From Minwuia sp. (GTDB taxonomy: Bacteria > Pseudomonadota > Alphaproteobacteria > Minwuiales > Minwuiaceae), in the NCBI GenBank assembly GCA_029210175.1, contig JARGPL010000033.1, positions 1 through 49,876 of the forward strand: 49,876 nt of DNA, read 5' to 3'. The first letter of the stretch is position 1; every line of letters begins with the position of its first letter. The notes under the pieces are model-generated. The model searched no databases, had not been told where the DNA came from, and worked only from the letters and a program-made list of their open reading frames with translations. The position numbers and the translations under genes are program-made. Below, in pieces: positions 24,057 through 32,344 of the stretch.

Positions 24057-25646
24057 CTAGGTGGTGGCGTCCAGCGCATCGGCCATGGCGCGCAGCTTTG
24101 CCTTCTGGATCTTGATGCCGTTGGCGGACTGGGTCGTGGGGAACGCATCCAGCGCGACCACACGGGCGGGCACCTTGTAGCGGGCGAGACCTTCGGCACA
24201 GAAGGCGATCACCGCAGCCTCGTCAAACGCAGCCTGGTGCGCTGCCAGCACGAAGGCGACGGACCGGTTGCGACCGGCGACGGTGGCACCCACCACCTGC
24301 ACGTCATCGACGGACGGATGTTCCAGCACCCGCGCCTCGATCTCCGCCGGGGCGACCAGAAACCCGCCGAGACGCAGCACGTCACCCATTCGGGACAGAA
24401 AGATGAAACCACCGTCCGCCGTCAGTTCAGCCAGATCACCGGTGCGGATGAAGCCATCATCGGTGAGCGTTTCCGCCGTTGCTTCCGGATTGCGGAAATA
24501 CTCCATCATCTGTGACGGGCCACGCGCTTCCAGCTCCCCGGCCTCACCAACCCCCAGCAGCGCACCGGATTCCGGATCGCGCACGCGGATCGCCGCGCTG
24601 GGCGACGTGGGCAGACCGCCCCCATGGCGGCGCACCGCCACCGGTGCATCCGGATCCCAGTGGGAATAGAGCGCCTGCACCTCCGACATGCCATAGACAC
24701 CCAACAGGCACATGCCGCGCGCGTCTGCCCGGTCCACGATGTCATCCAGGGCCGCATTGAAGCTGCCATAGACGCCGTAGCGGAAATCAGGGAATGGCAC
24801 CGGTTCATCCGTCGCACCGAGCATCATGTTGTACATGTCATCGGATCCGGCGGTATGAGTGATGCGATACTGCTGCATCAGGCGCACCGCCTCCGCCGTG
24901 TCATAGAACGGCATGACCACGGTCGTGCGCCCTGACACCAGCGCCGCCATGACCTGCGACAGCCCGAAGACGCCACACATGGGCATTGCCAGCAGGTGGG
25001 TCACGCCCGCATCCCGCCAGTGGAACCGGTCCGCAACTTCCTGCGCGTGATCGGCAATGCTGGATTGCGGGTGCAGCACGAACTTCGGCGCCTTGGTTGT
25101 GCCGGACGTGGTGAAGATGGCGCAGCCGATGGTGGCATGCGCCTGGTCGGCCACCATCTCCGCCGACGCATCCAGATCACCATAGCCGACGGTCGTGACG
25201 CCAGGAATATCGGGCAGGCGCGGCGGGGCCTCACCCTCCCCATAGACCACCAGATGTTCCAGCCCGGACAGTTTTTCCGGTTCCACCTCGGCCAGGATGC
25301 CGGCGAAATCGATACCCTTGAATCCGGGCCAGCAGAACAGCACCTTGGCGCCGGAACGGCTGACGATATCCCCCACCTCGATCGCGCGATACCGGGTGTT
25401 GACCGCCGTCGCGATGGCCCCCAGCCGCCCGCAGGCGAAGAAGGCGGCGAGGTAGGCGGGCGCGTTCGGCATCCACAGCGCCACCCGGTCACCGAGGCCA
25501 ACCCCCAGGTCCGCCAGCCCCTGCGCCACCCGCCGGGAGGCGGCGGCCAGATCGGCGTGGCTGACAGGCCGGTCGCGATAGATCAGCGCGGGACGGTCAT
25601 CCGCCCGGCCCGCAGCGATGTCGAGAAGTTCGGTCAGATTGATCAT
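24057..25646 (-). CDS. AMP-dependent acyl-CoA synthetase/ligase
   Basis: The 529-aa adenylate-forming enzyme has the phosphate-binding loop TTSGTTKAPK (about 179-188), GVYGMSEVQAL as the A5-like motif, IRTGDLAELTADGGF as the A7/A8 region, RMGDVLRLGGF, and the C-terminal lysine region NGIKIQK. It activates a carboxylic acid with ATP and CoA; chain length and type cannot be told. It lies 56 bp upstream of the HAD gene in the same direction, so the two may be cotranscribed. Confidence 0.88.
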   Translation of the reverse strand: MINLTELLDIAAGRADDRPALIYRDRPVSHADLAAASRRVAQGLADLGVGLGDRVALWMPNAPAYLAAFFACGRLGAIATAVNTRYRAIEVGDIVSRSGAKVLFCWPGFKGIDFAGILAEVEPEKLSGLEHLVVYGEGEAPPRLPDIPGVTTVGYGDLDASAEMVADQAHATIGCAIFTTSGTTKAPKFVLHPQSSIADHAQEVADRFHWRDAGVTHLLAMPMCGVFGLSQVMAALVSGRTTVVMPFYDTAEAVRLMQQYRITHTAGSDDMYNMMLGATDEPVPFPDFRYGVYGSFNAALDDIVDRADARGMCLLGVYGMSEVQALYSHWDPDAPVAVRRHGGGLPTSPSAAIRVRDPESGALLGVGEAGELEARGPSQMMEYFRNPEATAETLTDDGFIRTGDLAELTADGGFIFLSRMGDVLRLGGFLVAPAEIEARVLEHPSVDDVQVVGATVAGRNRSVAFVLAAHQAAFDEAAVIAFCAEGLARYKVPARVVALDAFPTTQSANGIKIQKAKLRAMADALDATT

Positions 25647-25733
25647 GCAGGCAATGTTAGGTCAGGCGTTGCCGGGCTGTCATGCCGTTATGGGCATGGC
25701 CGGTCTGCTTGCCGTCGATATGTCAGGGACAGA

Positions 25734-26486
25734 TCAGCCCCTGGCATCGCGCGCGCGGGCGATCATCGACAGCATCTGTTCGGTGCTGATCGCGCCGGGA
25801 ACGACCTGATCGCCGATGATGAAGCCGGGGGTGCCGGTGATGTTCAGCGCGCGGGCCAGTTCATAGTTGGTCGAGATTGCGGCATCGACCTCCGGCGCGT
25901 CCATGTCGCGGCGCAGCGCCTCTATATCCAGGCCAAGGTCCAGGGCGATGGCCAGCACCTTTGCCAGCGAATAGCTGCCGCGTTCCTGCATCAGGGCGAC
26001 ATGCATGTCGTAATAGCGATCCTGCCGCGCGGCAGCGATGGCCGCACGGGCGGCAAGCACCGAATCCTCACCCAGGATCGGGAATTCCTTGAACACCAGC
26101 CGCACATTGCCGTCCTGGGTGATCGCCTCCATCAATGCCGGGAAGGCGCGCTTGCAATAGCTGCAGCGGTAATCGAAGAACTCCACCACCGTCACGTCAC
26201 CATCCGGGTTGCCGGCCACGAACCGGCCCGTGGGGTCGTCGAGCTTCGTCATGTGTGCGGCAATCACCGCCCGCGACCGCTCCGCCTCCGCCAGCTGCTC
26301 GCGGCGCTGCATTTCCTGCAGCGCTTCCACGATCACTTCCGGATTGCGCACCAGATAGTCGCGCACGATCTGTTCGATCACTGCCTTGTCCGGTACCGCA
26401 GCGCCTTCATCGACCTTGTGGCTGTCCGCCAGGACCGGCAGGGCCATGAACAGACAGATGATGCTGGCGAAAATGGTTCTGATCAC
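25734..26486 (-). CDS. DsbA-family periplasmic thiol-disulfide oxidoreductase
   Basis: The protein has 250 aa. A signal peptide (IRTIFASIICLFMALPVLADS) leads to a helical linker, then a thioredoxin fold with the active site FFDYRCSYCKRAF (C108 and C111) and the cis-proline loop ITGTPGFIIG. This is the DsbA/Com1-like group that oxidises or isomerises periplasmic disulfides. I chose GTG at 26486 because AGGAG lies 8 nt upstream and because it places the signal peptide at the N-terminus; the longer frame to 26561 adds a non-signal stretch. It follows a periplasmic M48 peptidase gene, suggesting shared envelope quality control. Confidence 0.88.
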   Translation of the reverse strand: MIRTIFASIICLFMALPVLADSHKVDEGAAVPDKAVIEQIVRDYLVRNPEVIVEALQEMQRREQLAEAERSRAVIAAHMTKLDDPTGRFVAGNPDGDVTVVEFFDYRCSYCKRAFPALMEAITQDGNVRLVFKEFPILGEDSVLAARAAIAAARQDRYYDMHVALMQERGSYSLAKVLAIALDLGLDIEALRRDMDAPEVDAAISTNYELARALNITGTPGFIIGDQVVPGAISTEQMLSMIARARDARG

Positions 26487-26593
26487 GGGGCGGACTCCTG
26501 TAAGGCGACGCTGGGTGCTTTGCCCCTTCTGCCTGCCCAGGCGCGCCACCGCAAGCCACATCGGTGTGATTCCGTGCCTGACGCGGCAGGAAA

Positions 26594-28090
26594 CTACCGC
26601 GCCCGGCGGCGGATGGTCTGGACTGCGTTCTGGATATCCAGCGCCCGGTAATAGTCCGGGCCGCCGTTGGGCAGGATGGTCAGGGCGCGGGTCGCCTGTT
26701 CCTCGGCAAAGTCGAACTGGCCGCTGTGGAAATACTGTTCCGCCCCGGCCAGCAGGGACATGCCGCGATCCCCACTGCGACCATGCACCAGCGCCAGTTG
26801 CCGCCAGGCATCGGCGTTGTCGCTCTCATAGCGAAGCACTTCCTCCAGAAGCGTCCGTGCCTCGGTATCCGCTTCCGGTGTGTTGGTGCTGATCAGGGCC
26901 TGGGTCAGCATGGTGGTGACAGCCGCGTGCTGGATACGCTGCTGCGCCTCCCGCAGCGGCGGCAGGGCGTCGGCGACCCGGCCCCCTTCCAGCAGGATCT
27001 GGCCACGCAATTCGACGAAATAGGCATTGTCGGGATTGTCCGCGATCAGCACGTCGATGTCCGCCAGCGCCTGGTCGGTCCGCGCCAGCCGCATCAGCGC
27101 CACCGCCCGAGCATAGCGCGCGACCTCCGACGTGTCCGTCATGGGGTAGTCCCGCAGGATCTGCTTCGGGTCCTTGACGAAGCCGGACAGCTTGGCACGC
27201 ATCAGATTGTGGGCGCGGATCAGTTCCGGCGGGTCGGGCTGATCATACAGTGGCGATCCCTTGACCCGGGTTTCCAGCGCTTCGATGCGTTCATAGCTGA
27301 CAGGATGGGTCCGCAGGTAACTGTTGGAGGCACGGGCACCGACCAGAAAATCCTGTTCGTCCAGCACCCGCAGGAATTCGACGATACCACGCGGCGACCA
27401 GCCGGCCTTTTCCATCAGGTCGACAGACGCCTGGTCAGCCGCTGATTCCTGATTGCGGGAATAGGTCAGAAACAGCTGCGTGCCCGCGGACGAGCCACCG
27501 GCGATCAACCCCCCGGCAGCGCGCCCGTCACCAGCAGCAACCGCAGCCAGCCCGCCCAGCAGAGCGGCGATGATGGAAATGGTCTGTGCATTGGCCAGCG
27601 CGTCGGCGGTGCGCGACAGGTGTCCGCCCCGGATATGGCCGGTTTCATGCGCCAGCACGCCGACCAGCTGTCGCGGCAGTTCGGTGCGCAGGATCAGCCC
27701 GGTAAAGATGAACACCCGCTGCCCCCCGGCCACGAAGGCATTCAGCGACGGATCATTGACCAGATACGTCCGCGCCACGCGGGTATCCAGGTTGGCCGCC
27801 CGGAACACCGGCTTGGCGTAGAGCGCGAGGATATGTTCTATTTCCGCGTCCCGTACCAGATTGAGAGGTCGGTTCTGGGCACAGGCCGGGGTGGAGAACA
27901 GCACGAACAGCGCCAGGGCCGTCAGCGACGACAAGATGCGGGCCGCGGCACGGGAAACACCCTCTCGCCGGGGCAGGCATGCATCGGACTGCCGAAATTC
28001 TGGCTGAGGGGACACTGAAATTGGTGACACCGGCTTTGAAACCGCTGGCTTTGAAACCGCTGGCTTTGGGAACACTGGCTTTGGGAACAC
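26594..28090 (-). CDS. M48 family metallopeptidase with TPR repeats (BepA-like)
   Basis: The 498-aa protein has a hydrophobic export segment at about 50-71 (SLTALALFVLFSTPACAQ), an M48 zinc peptidase domain with the HExxH motif AHETGHIRGGHL (H148, E149, H152) and the later Glu in NQESAADQ, and a C-terminal half of TPR helices (about 300-490). The layout matches BepA, which handles misassembled outer-membrane proteins. The GTG at 28090 has AGGAGG 8 nt upstream. The first 20 residues are pentapeptide repeats of KPVFP/KPAVS type encoded by a 15-bp tandem repeat, giving an unusually long n-region. Slippage or a downstream GTG may vary the N-terminus. Confidence 0.88.
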   Translation of the reverse strand: MFPKPVFPKPAVSKPAVSKPVSPISVSPQPEFRQSDACLPRREGVSRAAARILSSLTALALFVLFSTPACAQNRPLNLVRDAEIEHILALYAKPVFRAANLDTRVARTYLVNDPSLNAFVAGGQRVFIFTGLILRTELPRQLVGVLAHETGHIRGGHLSRTADALANAQTISIIAALLGGLAAVAAGDGRAAGGLIAGGSSAGTQLFLTYSRNQESAADQASVDLMEKAGWSPRGIVEFLRVLDEQDFLVGARASNSYLRTHPVSYERIEALETRVKGSPLYDQPDPPELIRAHNLMRAKLSGFVKDPKQILRDYPMTDTSEVARYARAVALMRLARTDQALADIDVLIADNPDNAYFVELRGQILLEGGRVADALPPLREAQQRIQHAAVTTMLTQALISTNTPEADTEARTLLEEVLRYESDNADAWRQLALVHGRSGDRGMSLLAGAEQYFHSGQFDFAEEQATRALTILPNGGPDYYRALDIQNAVQTIRRRAR

Positions 28091-28091
28091 T
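28032..28091. repeat. Four tandem 15-bp repeats overlapping the M48 peptidase start
   Basis: Two copies of GGCTTTGAAACCGCT (28032-28061) are followed by two of GGCTTTGGGAACACT (28062-28091). On the minus strand they encode Lys-Pro-containing pentapeptides at the very N-terminus of the M48 protein, and the outer units each supply a GTG that can act as a start. The ribosome site AGGAGG lies at 28099-28104. Because 15 is a multiple of 3, copy-number changes stay in frame. Confidence 0.85.
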
Positions 28092-28167
28092 GGGTGGACC
28101 TCCTGAGGGCCAGGTATGCCGGTTCGGCAGAATGTGATGAACCGATGTTATTGAAGGAAAACATGGC

Positions 28168-29310
28168 ATGAAAGTGTCGAAGCGTGGAGCAGTTCCGCCC
28201 TTTTATGTGATGGAAGTGATGAAAGCCGCCGCCGCGCGGGAGGCGGAGGGCAAGTCCGTGCTGCACCTGGAGGTCGGGCAACCTGCCACACGGGCGCCGG
28301 AATGGGTGCGCCGGGCCGCCATGGCCGCGGCGGGTGAGGCGCGCCTTGGCTACACCGATGCGCTGGGCATGCCGGAACTGCGCGCCCGCATCGCCCGGCA
28401 TTACAAGGACTATTACGGGGTGCGCGTCCCCGCCGAGCGGATTGCGGTGACGACCGGATCGTCCGGCGCGTTCCTGCTGTCGTTCCTGGCAACGATGGAT
28501 GCGGGCGACCGGATCGCCCTCGCGGAACCGGGCTACCCCGCCTATCGCAACATCCTGGCATCGCTGGATATCGAGGCTGTCGGCGTGCCGACCGGACCGG
28601 AAACGCGTTTCCAGCCGACCCCGGACCTGCTCGACCAGGTCGAAGGCCCGCTGGATGCGTTGCTGGTCGCGACCCCGGCAAACCCGACAGGGACCATGCT
28701 CGACACCGAATCCATGCGGGACCTGATCAGCTATTGCGACCGCCGCGACATGCGCCTGATTGTCGATGAGATCTATCACGGCATCACCTATCACGGCCCC
28801 GCGGTAACGGCGGCGGCGCTGAGTGACCGGGTGATCATCATCAACAGCTTCTCGAAGTACTTTTCCATGACCGGCTGGCGGCTGGGCTGGATGGTGGTGC
28901 CGGAGGACCTGCACAGGTCTGTCGAATGCCTGGCCCAGAACCACTTCATCTCCCCGCCCGCGCTGTCGCAACATGCGGCCATCGCCGCCTTCGACTGCAT
29001 GGAGGAGGTGGAGGCCAACATGGTTCGCTATCGCCAGAACCGTGACCTGCTGCTGGCGGAATTGCCCAAGGCAGGGTTGGACGATCTGGCCCCGGCGGAC
29101 GGGGCATTCTACATCTACGCAAATGTCAGCCGTCTGACGAATGACTCGGTGGCGTTCTGTCAGCGCATGCTGGCAGAAACCGGCATCGCCGCGACACCGG
29201 GCATCGACTTCGACCCGCCGCGTGGCCATCAGTACGTGCGGTTTTCCTTCGCGGGCACGCCCGAGGACATGGCGGAAGCGGCGGAGCGGCTGAAGGTCTG
29301 GCTGGCGTGA
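28168..29310 (+). CDS. PLP-dependent aminotransferase, class I/II
   Basis: The 380-aa fold-type I enzyme has LEVGQPATRAP near 34-44, LGYTDALGMPELR near 60-72, N172 in ANPTGT, D200 and Y203 in VDEIYHGI, the PLP lysine at about 230 in SFSKYFSMTGWRLGW, and the carboxylate-binding Arg in YVRFSFA near the end. It transaminates an amino acid with a 2-oxo acid; the exact substrate is not clear and it may be an aspartate/aromatic-type enzyme. It is divergent from the M48 gene, and its stop overlaps the start of a small Fe-S protein gene. Confidence 0.92.
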   Translation: MKVSKRGAVPPFYVMEVMKAAAAREAEGKSVLHLEVGQPATRAPEWVRRAAMAAAGEARLGYTDALGMPELRARIARHYKDYYGVRVPAERIAVTTGSSGAFLLSFLATMDAGDRIALAEPGYPAYRNILASLDIEAVGVPTGPETRFQPTPDLLDQVEGPLDALLVATPANPTGTMLDTESMRDLISYCDRRDMRLIVDEIYHGITYHGPAVTAAALSDRVIIINSFSKYFSMTGWRLGWMVVPEDLHRSVECLAQNHFISPPALSQHAAIAAFDCMEEVEANMVRYRQNRDLLLAELPKAGLDDLAPADGAFYIYANVSRLTNDSVAFCQRMLAETGIAATPGIDFDPPRGHQYVRFSFAGTPEDMAEAAERLKVWLA

Positions 29311-29981
29311 AGGCATTCGCCCTCGAAGCCGAGGCAGATGCGGTCGGTGTCGCGCGGGTGCGGCCCGAATGGATATATGCGGAGCATGCGAACAGCCCGG
29401 GCGCGGCGCTGCCCAATGTGATCATCGTGCTGGTACAGATGGACCACGCGGAACTGGCCACGGCACCGGATCCGCCGTCGGTGGTGGAGGTGATGCGCCA
29501 GTACAATCGCGGCACCCGTGTTGCCCGTGCCGTGGCCGACAGCATTCGCGAACAGGGGTACATGGCGGTGCCGCACGGTGGCCCGGTCGGCGGACCACTG
29601 GTCATGGTGCCCGCAGCGATCGCGGCGGGGCTGGGGGAACTGGGCAAGCACGGGTCGATCATCAACCGGCGTTTCGGGTCGTCATTTCGCCTGGCGGCGG
29701 TGCTGACCGACATGCCACTGGATGCGGATCAGCCCGATACCTTCGGTGCAGACGACTTCTGCCAGAACGGCCAGGTCTGCAGCCGCGCCTGCCCGCCGGA
29801 TGCGATCGGGGACGCCAAGCAGACGGTACGCGGGGTGGAAAAGTGGTACGTCAACTTCGACCGCTGCGTACCCTGCTTCAACCAGACTTACGGCTGCGGC
29901 ATCTGCGTCGCGGTCTGCCCCTGGAGCCGCCCGGAAGTCGGCCCGAAACTGCTGCAGAAGATGTTGCGCCGCCTGCCGTGA
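29307..29981 (+). CDS. 4Fe-4S protein related to the C-terminal half of QueG/reductive dehalogenases
   Basis: The 224-aa protein starts with a GTG that overlaps the aminotransferase stop (GTGA). The middle segment GLGELGKHGSIINRRFGSSFRLAAVLTDMPL (about 109-138) is shared by epoxyqueuosine reductase and reductive dehalogenase families. Two cysteine groups follow: C152, C158 and C162 (CQNGQVCSRACP), and C187, C190, C197, C200 and C204 (CVPCFNQTYGCGICVAVCPW). The cobalamin-binding N-terminal domain of QueG is missing, so it is probably an electron-transfer protein and not QueG itself. Coupling to an aminotransferase suggests a shared pathway that I cannot name. Confidence 0.7.
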   Translation: MKAFALEAEADAVGVARVRPEWIYAEHANSPGAALPNVIIVLVQMDHAELATAPDPPSVVEVMRQYNRGTRVARAVADSIREQGYMAVPHGGPVGGPLVMVPAAIAAGLGELGKHGSIINRRFGSSFRLAAVLTDMPLDADQPDTFGADDFCQNGQVCSRACPPDAIGDAKQTVRGVEKWYVNFDRCVPCFNQTYGCGICVAVCPWSRPEVGPKLLQKMLRRLP

Positions 29982-29999
29982 AAATCACGCCAGACCCGC

Positions 30000-30767
30000 T
30001 CAGTCGCCGCCGAAGCTGCCGCCGCGACCGATACCTTCGGCAAAGCGGCTGGCACCGGCCTGTGCCTCGGTCTGCTTGGCGACCTCAGCACGACCCGCCT
30101 CCGCCACCAGACATTCCGATTCAACGCCATCGAAAGCGGCGAAGACCGAGGCCCGGTCGGCCAGCATGGCCCGCGGCGGATGCTGTGCGATGCCGAGCGC
30201 CAGTTCCCGCGCGATCTTCAGCGCCTGGCCAGCTTCGGCCCGGCGGTCGGCAAGACCCATCGCCAGCGCCTCGTCGATGCGTACCTCGCGCCCCGTCAGC
30301 ATCATGTCAAGGGCGCGGGACTGCCCGATCAGTCGCGGCAGCCGGGTCGGCGTGCCGTCGCTCATCGGCACCCCGAAGCGGCGACAGAAGACACCGAAGA
30401 CCGCTGTTTCACTGGCCACCCGCAAATCGGCCCAGAGCGCCACACCCAGTCCGCCCGCAACCGCATGGCCTTCCACCGCAGCGATCACCGGTTTCATGCA
30501 GGGGCGCGACAGGGGGCCATCGGCTCCGGCCCAGGCCTGATAGGTCGCGCCTTCGGACGCCAGCTGTTTCAGGTCGGCCCCGGCGCAGAATCGCCCGCCC
30601 GCACCGGTCAGCAGCACCACGGAAACCGCGTCATCCGCCTCCACCGTCGCGATGGCCCGGCCCAGTTCGGCAGCCGTTGCCGGGTCCAGCGCATTGCGTG
30701 CCCGGGGGCGATTGATGGTGATCGTTGCCACCGGTCCATCATGCTGCAGCAGGATGGCGTCGGTCAT
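30000..30767 (-). CDS. Enoyl-CoA hydratase/isomerase (crotonase) family protein
   Basis: The 255-aa crotonase-fold protein has the oxyanion-hole regions FCAGADLKQLA and VEGHAVAGGLGVAL. In the position where classical hydratases carry the two catalytic glutamates it reads VFGVFCRRFGVPMSDGTPTRLPRLIG, so at least the first Glu appears replaced. A standard hydratase reaction is therefore doubtful; crotonases with such changes include isomerases, hydrolases and decarboxylases. The ATG at 30767 begins the typical MTDAILLQHDG. It starts 13 nt after the stop of a small gene and is probably cotranscribed with it. Confidence 0.85.
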   Translation of the reverse strand: MTDAILLQHDGPVATITINRPRARNALDPATAAELGRAIATVEADDAVSVVLLTGAGGRFCAGADLKQLASEGATYQAWAGADGPLSRPCMKPVIAAVEGHAVAGGLGVALWADLRVASETAVFGVFCRRFGVPMSDGTPTRLPRLIGQSRALDMMLTGREVRIDEALAMGLADRRAEAGQALKIARELALGIAQHPPRAMLADRASVFAAFDGVESECLVAEAGRAEVAKQTEAQAGASRFAEGIGRGGSFGGD

Positions 30768-30780
30768 GATACCCGCCCCG

Positions 30781-31026
30781 TCAGTTGGCCGGTCCGGAAC
30801 CGTCGTTGCCCAACAGTTCCACCATGTCGCGCAGCGCATCCTTGGCCGAACTGCCCAGCGCGGTCTGCATCGCCTGCACCAGGGTCGCCATGACTGCGGC
30901 CGAGAAGACTTCCCGGTCCAGCCCGCGTTCCTGACTTTCCTCCAGCGCCAGATCCAGGTGGCGGGTGATGATCTCCGCCGCTTCGGCGAGTTTCTGCGGC
31001 GTCGAGGGATCGTTGAAATCGGTCAC
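30781..31026 (-). CDS. Small helical protein of unknown function (81 aa)
   Basis: The frame starts at GTG 31026 with GGAG 8 nt upstream and ends 13 nt before the crotonase start. The 81 residues are predicted to be nearly all helix (KLAEAAEIITRHLDLALEES, FSAAVMATLVQAMQTAL) with an acidic tail. I recognise no family. Good ribosome site, operon spacing and normal codon use support a real gene. A much longer open frame in the same phase reaches back to 32217 but is antisense to folP and not credible. Confidence 0.6.
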   Translation of the reverse strand: MTDFNDPSTPQKLAEAAEIITRHLDLALEESQERGLDREVFSAAVMATLVQAMQTALGSSAKDALRDMVELLGNDGSGPAN

Positions 31027-31131
31027 GGGGCTGCTCCGTCTGTTGGCTGTCTCTGCCACCAACAGAACCGATATGTCTGCGCCGGACAAGCGCCAAGGAT
31101 GCTTGCCGTGATGCCCGTCTTGCGATAGCGG

Positions 31132-32274
31132 GTGGTCATGGACACGACAGATGGCATCGGCACCTGGCGTCGCGTGGGCGATCCACGTGACCTGTACGCG
31201 ACAGCTGGCAGCGAAGGCATGGTGACATTCCATGCGCTGCCCGTTCGGGACGTGACCGGCGAACTGCTGGCCATCGACGTGGTGGCGCGCGGCGCTGAGA
31301 CACGCCGCTGGCGAACCGGGGCGGACGGCGCGATGGCGCTGGCCGCCAGCTTGCCGGATGCGCCAGGCCGCGCGTTGAGCGCCAGCCTGCGCGGAATCAG
31401 GATGGCGAGCGAACGACAGCGGAATCGCGCCGCCACCGCCGTCATGGGTATCGTCAATGTCACGCCCGACAGTTTCTCCGATGGGGGCGTCGCTGCCGAA
31501 CATGCCACGGCCATCGCCAGGGGCCGCCAACTGGCGGGTGAGGGCGCTGCCATCATCGACGTGGGGGGGGAATCGACGCGACCGGGTGCTGAACCGGTCG
31601 CGGCGGGCGAGGAATGGCGGCGGGTTGCCCCGGTGCTCGAAGCATTGCTGGCCGACGGCCACTGCATATCCATCGATACCCGCAAGGCCGCGATCATGGC
31701 AAAGGCCGGGGCGCTGGGGGTGCCGATCATCAATGACGTCAGCGCCCTGACCCACGACCCAGCCGCGCTGGCCGCCGTGGCCCCGCTGGATGCGCGTGTC
31801 GTGCTGATGCATGCCCAGGGTGATCCGACCACCATGCAGCAGAACCCGACCTATGACGATGTGGTGCTGGATGTGTTCAGCCAGCTGCAGGCCCGCATCA
31901 GCGCCTGCGTGACCGCCGGCATCGCACCGGACCGGCTGATTGCCGATCCGGGCATCGGGTTCGGCAAGACGTTCCCCCAGAATCTCGCCCTGCTGCGCCA
32001 TCTGCCTCTGTTCGAAGGGCTGGGCGTGCCCTTGCTGGTCGGTGCCAGCCGCAAGGGTTTCGTTGGCTGGCTGACCGGTGTGAAACAGGCGGGTGACCGG
32101 CTGGGTGGGTCGCTGGGCGCAGCGCTGTTTGCCGCAGCGCAGGGGGCCGATGTATTGCGGGTGCATGACGTGCGTGAAACGGTCGAGGCGCTGACTGTTT
32201 TCGGTGCGGCCGGTCACGGTGTGGCCGTGTCGGACGCGCTACGACATGGACAGGTGCCCGAGCGTTCGGCATAG
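31132..32274 (+). CDS. folP: Dihydropteroate synthase FolP with N-terminal extension
   Basis: The 380-aa protein contains the DHPS signature MGIVNVTPDSFSDGG (about 105-118), IIDVGGESTRPGAEPV, IINDVSAL, DPGIGFGKT and LLVGASRKGF. It condenses p-aminobenzoate with hydroxymethyldihydropterin diphosphate in folate synthesis. Ordinary DHPS has about 280 residues; the extra 100 at the N-terminus are common in alphaproteobacteria but have no assigned role. The start could be GTG at 31132 or ATG at 31138. glmM follows 70 bp downstream, the usual folP-glmM pairing. Confidence 0.94.
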   Translation: MVMDTTDGIGTWRRVGDPRDLYATAGSEGMVTFHALPVRDVTGELLAIDVVARGAETRRWRTGADGAMALAASLPDAPGRALSASLRGIRMASERQRNRAATAVMGIVNVTPDSFSDGGVAAEHATAIARGRQLAGEGAAIIDVGGESTRPGAEPVAAGEEWRRVAPVLEALLADGHCISIDTRKAAIMAKAGALGVPIINDVSALTHDPAALAAVAPLDARVVLMHAQGDPTTMQQNPTYDDVVLDVFSQLQARISACVTAGIAPDRLIADPGIGFGKTFPQNLALLRHLPLFEGLGVPLLVGASRKGFVGWLTGVKQAGDRLGGSLGAALFAAAQGADVLRVHDVRETVEALTVFGAAGHGVAVSDALRHGQVPERSA

Positions 32275-32344
32275 AATCTGCTTCCTGAGCGCGCTGAGAC
32301 GAAACAGAGACGCAACAGACCTCCAGAATGGGCCATGAGAGAAC

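Noticed and set aside
26487-26561. Longer start for the DsbA-like protein
   Set aside because: It would bury the signal peptide behind 25 hydrophilic residues; GTG at 26486 has AGGAG at good distance.
29307-29981. Assignment of the small Fe-S protein as epoxyqueuosine reductase QueG
   Set aside because: It is far shorter than QueG and lacks the N-terminal cobalamin-binding domain.
31030-32217. Long leftward open frame covering folP and joined to the 81-aa protein
   Set aside because: It is antisense to clear FolP motifs; only the last 81 codons have a ribosome site and sensible operon spacing.
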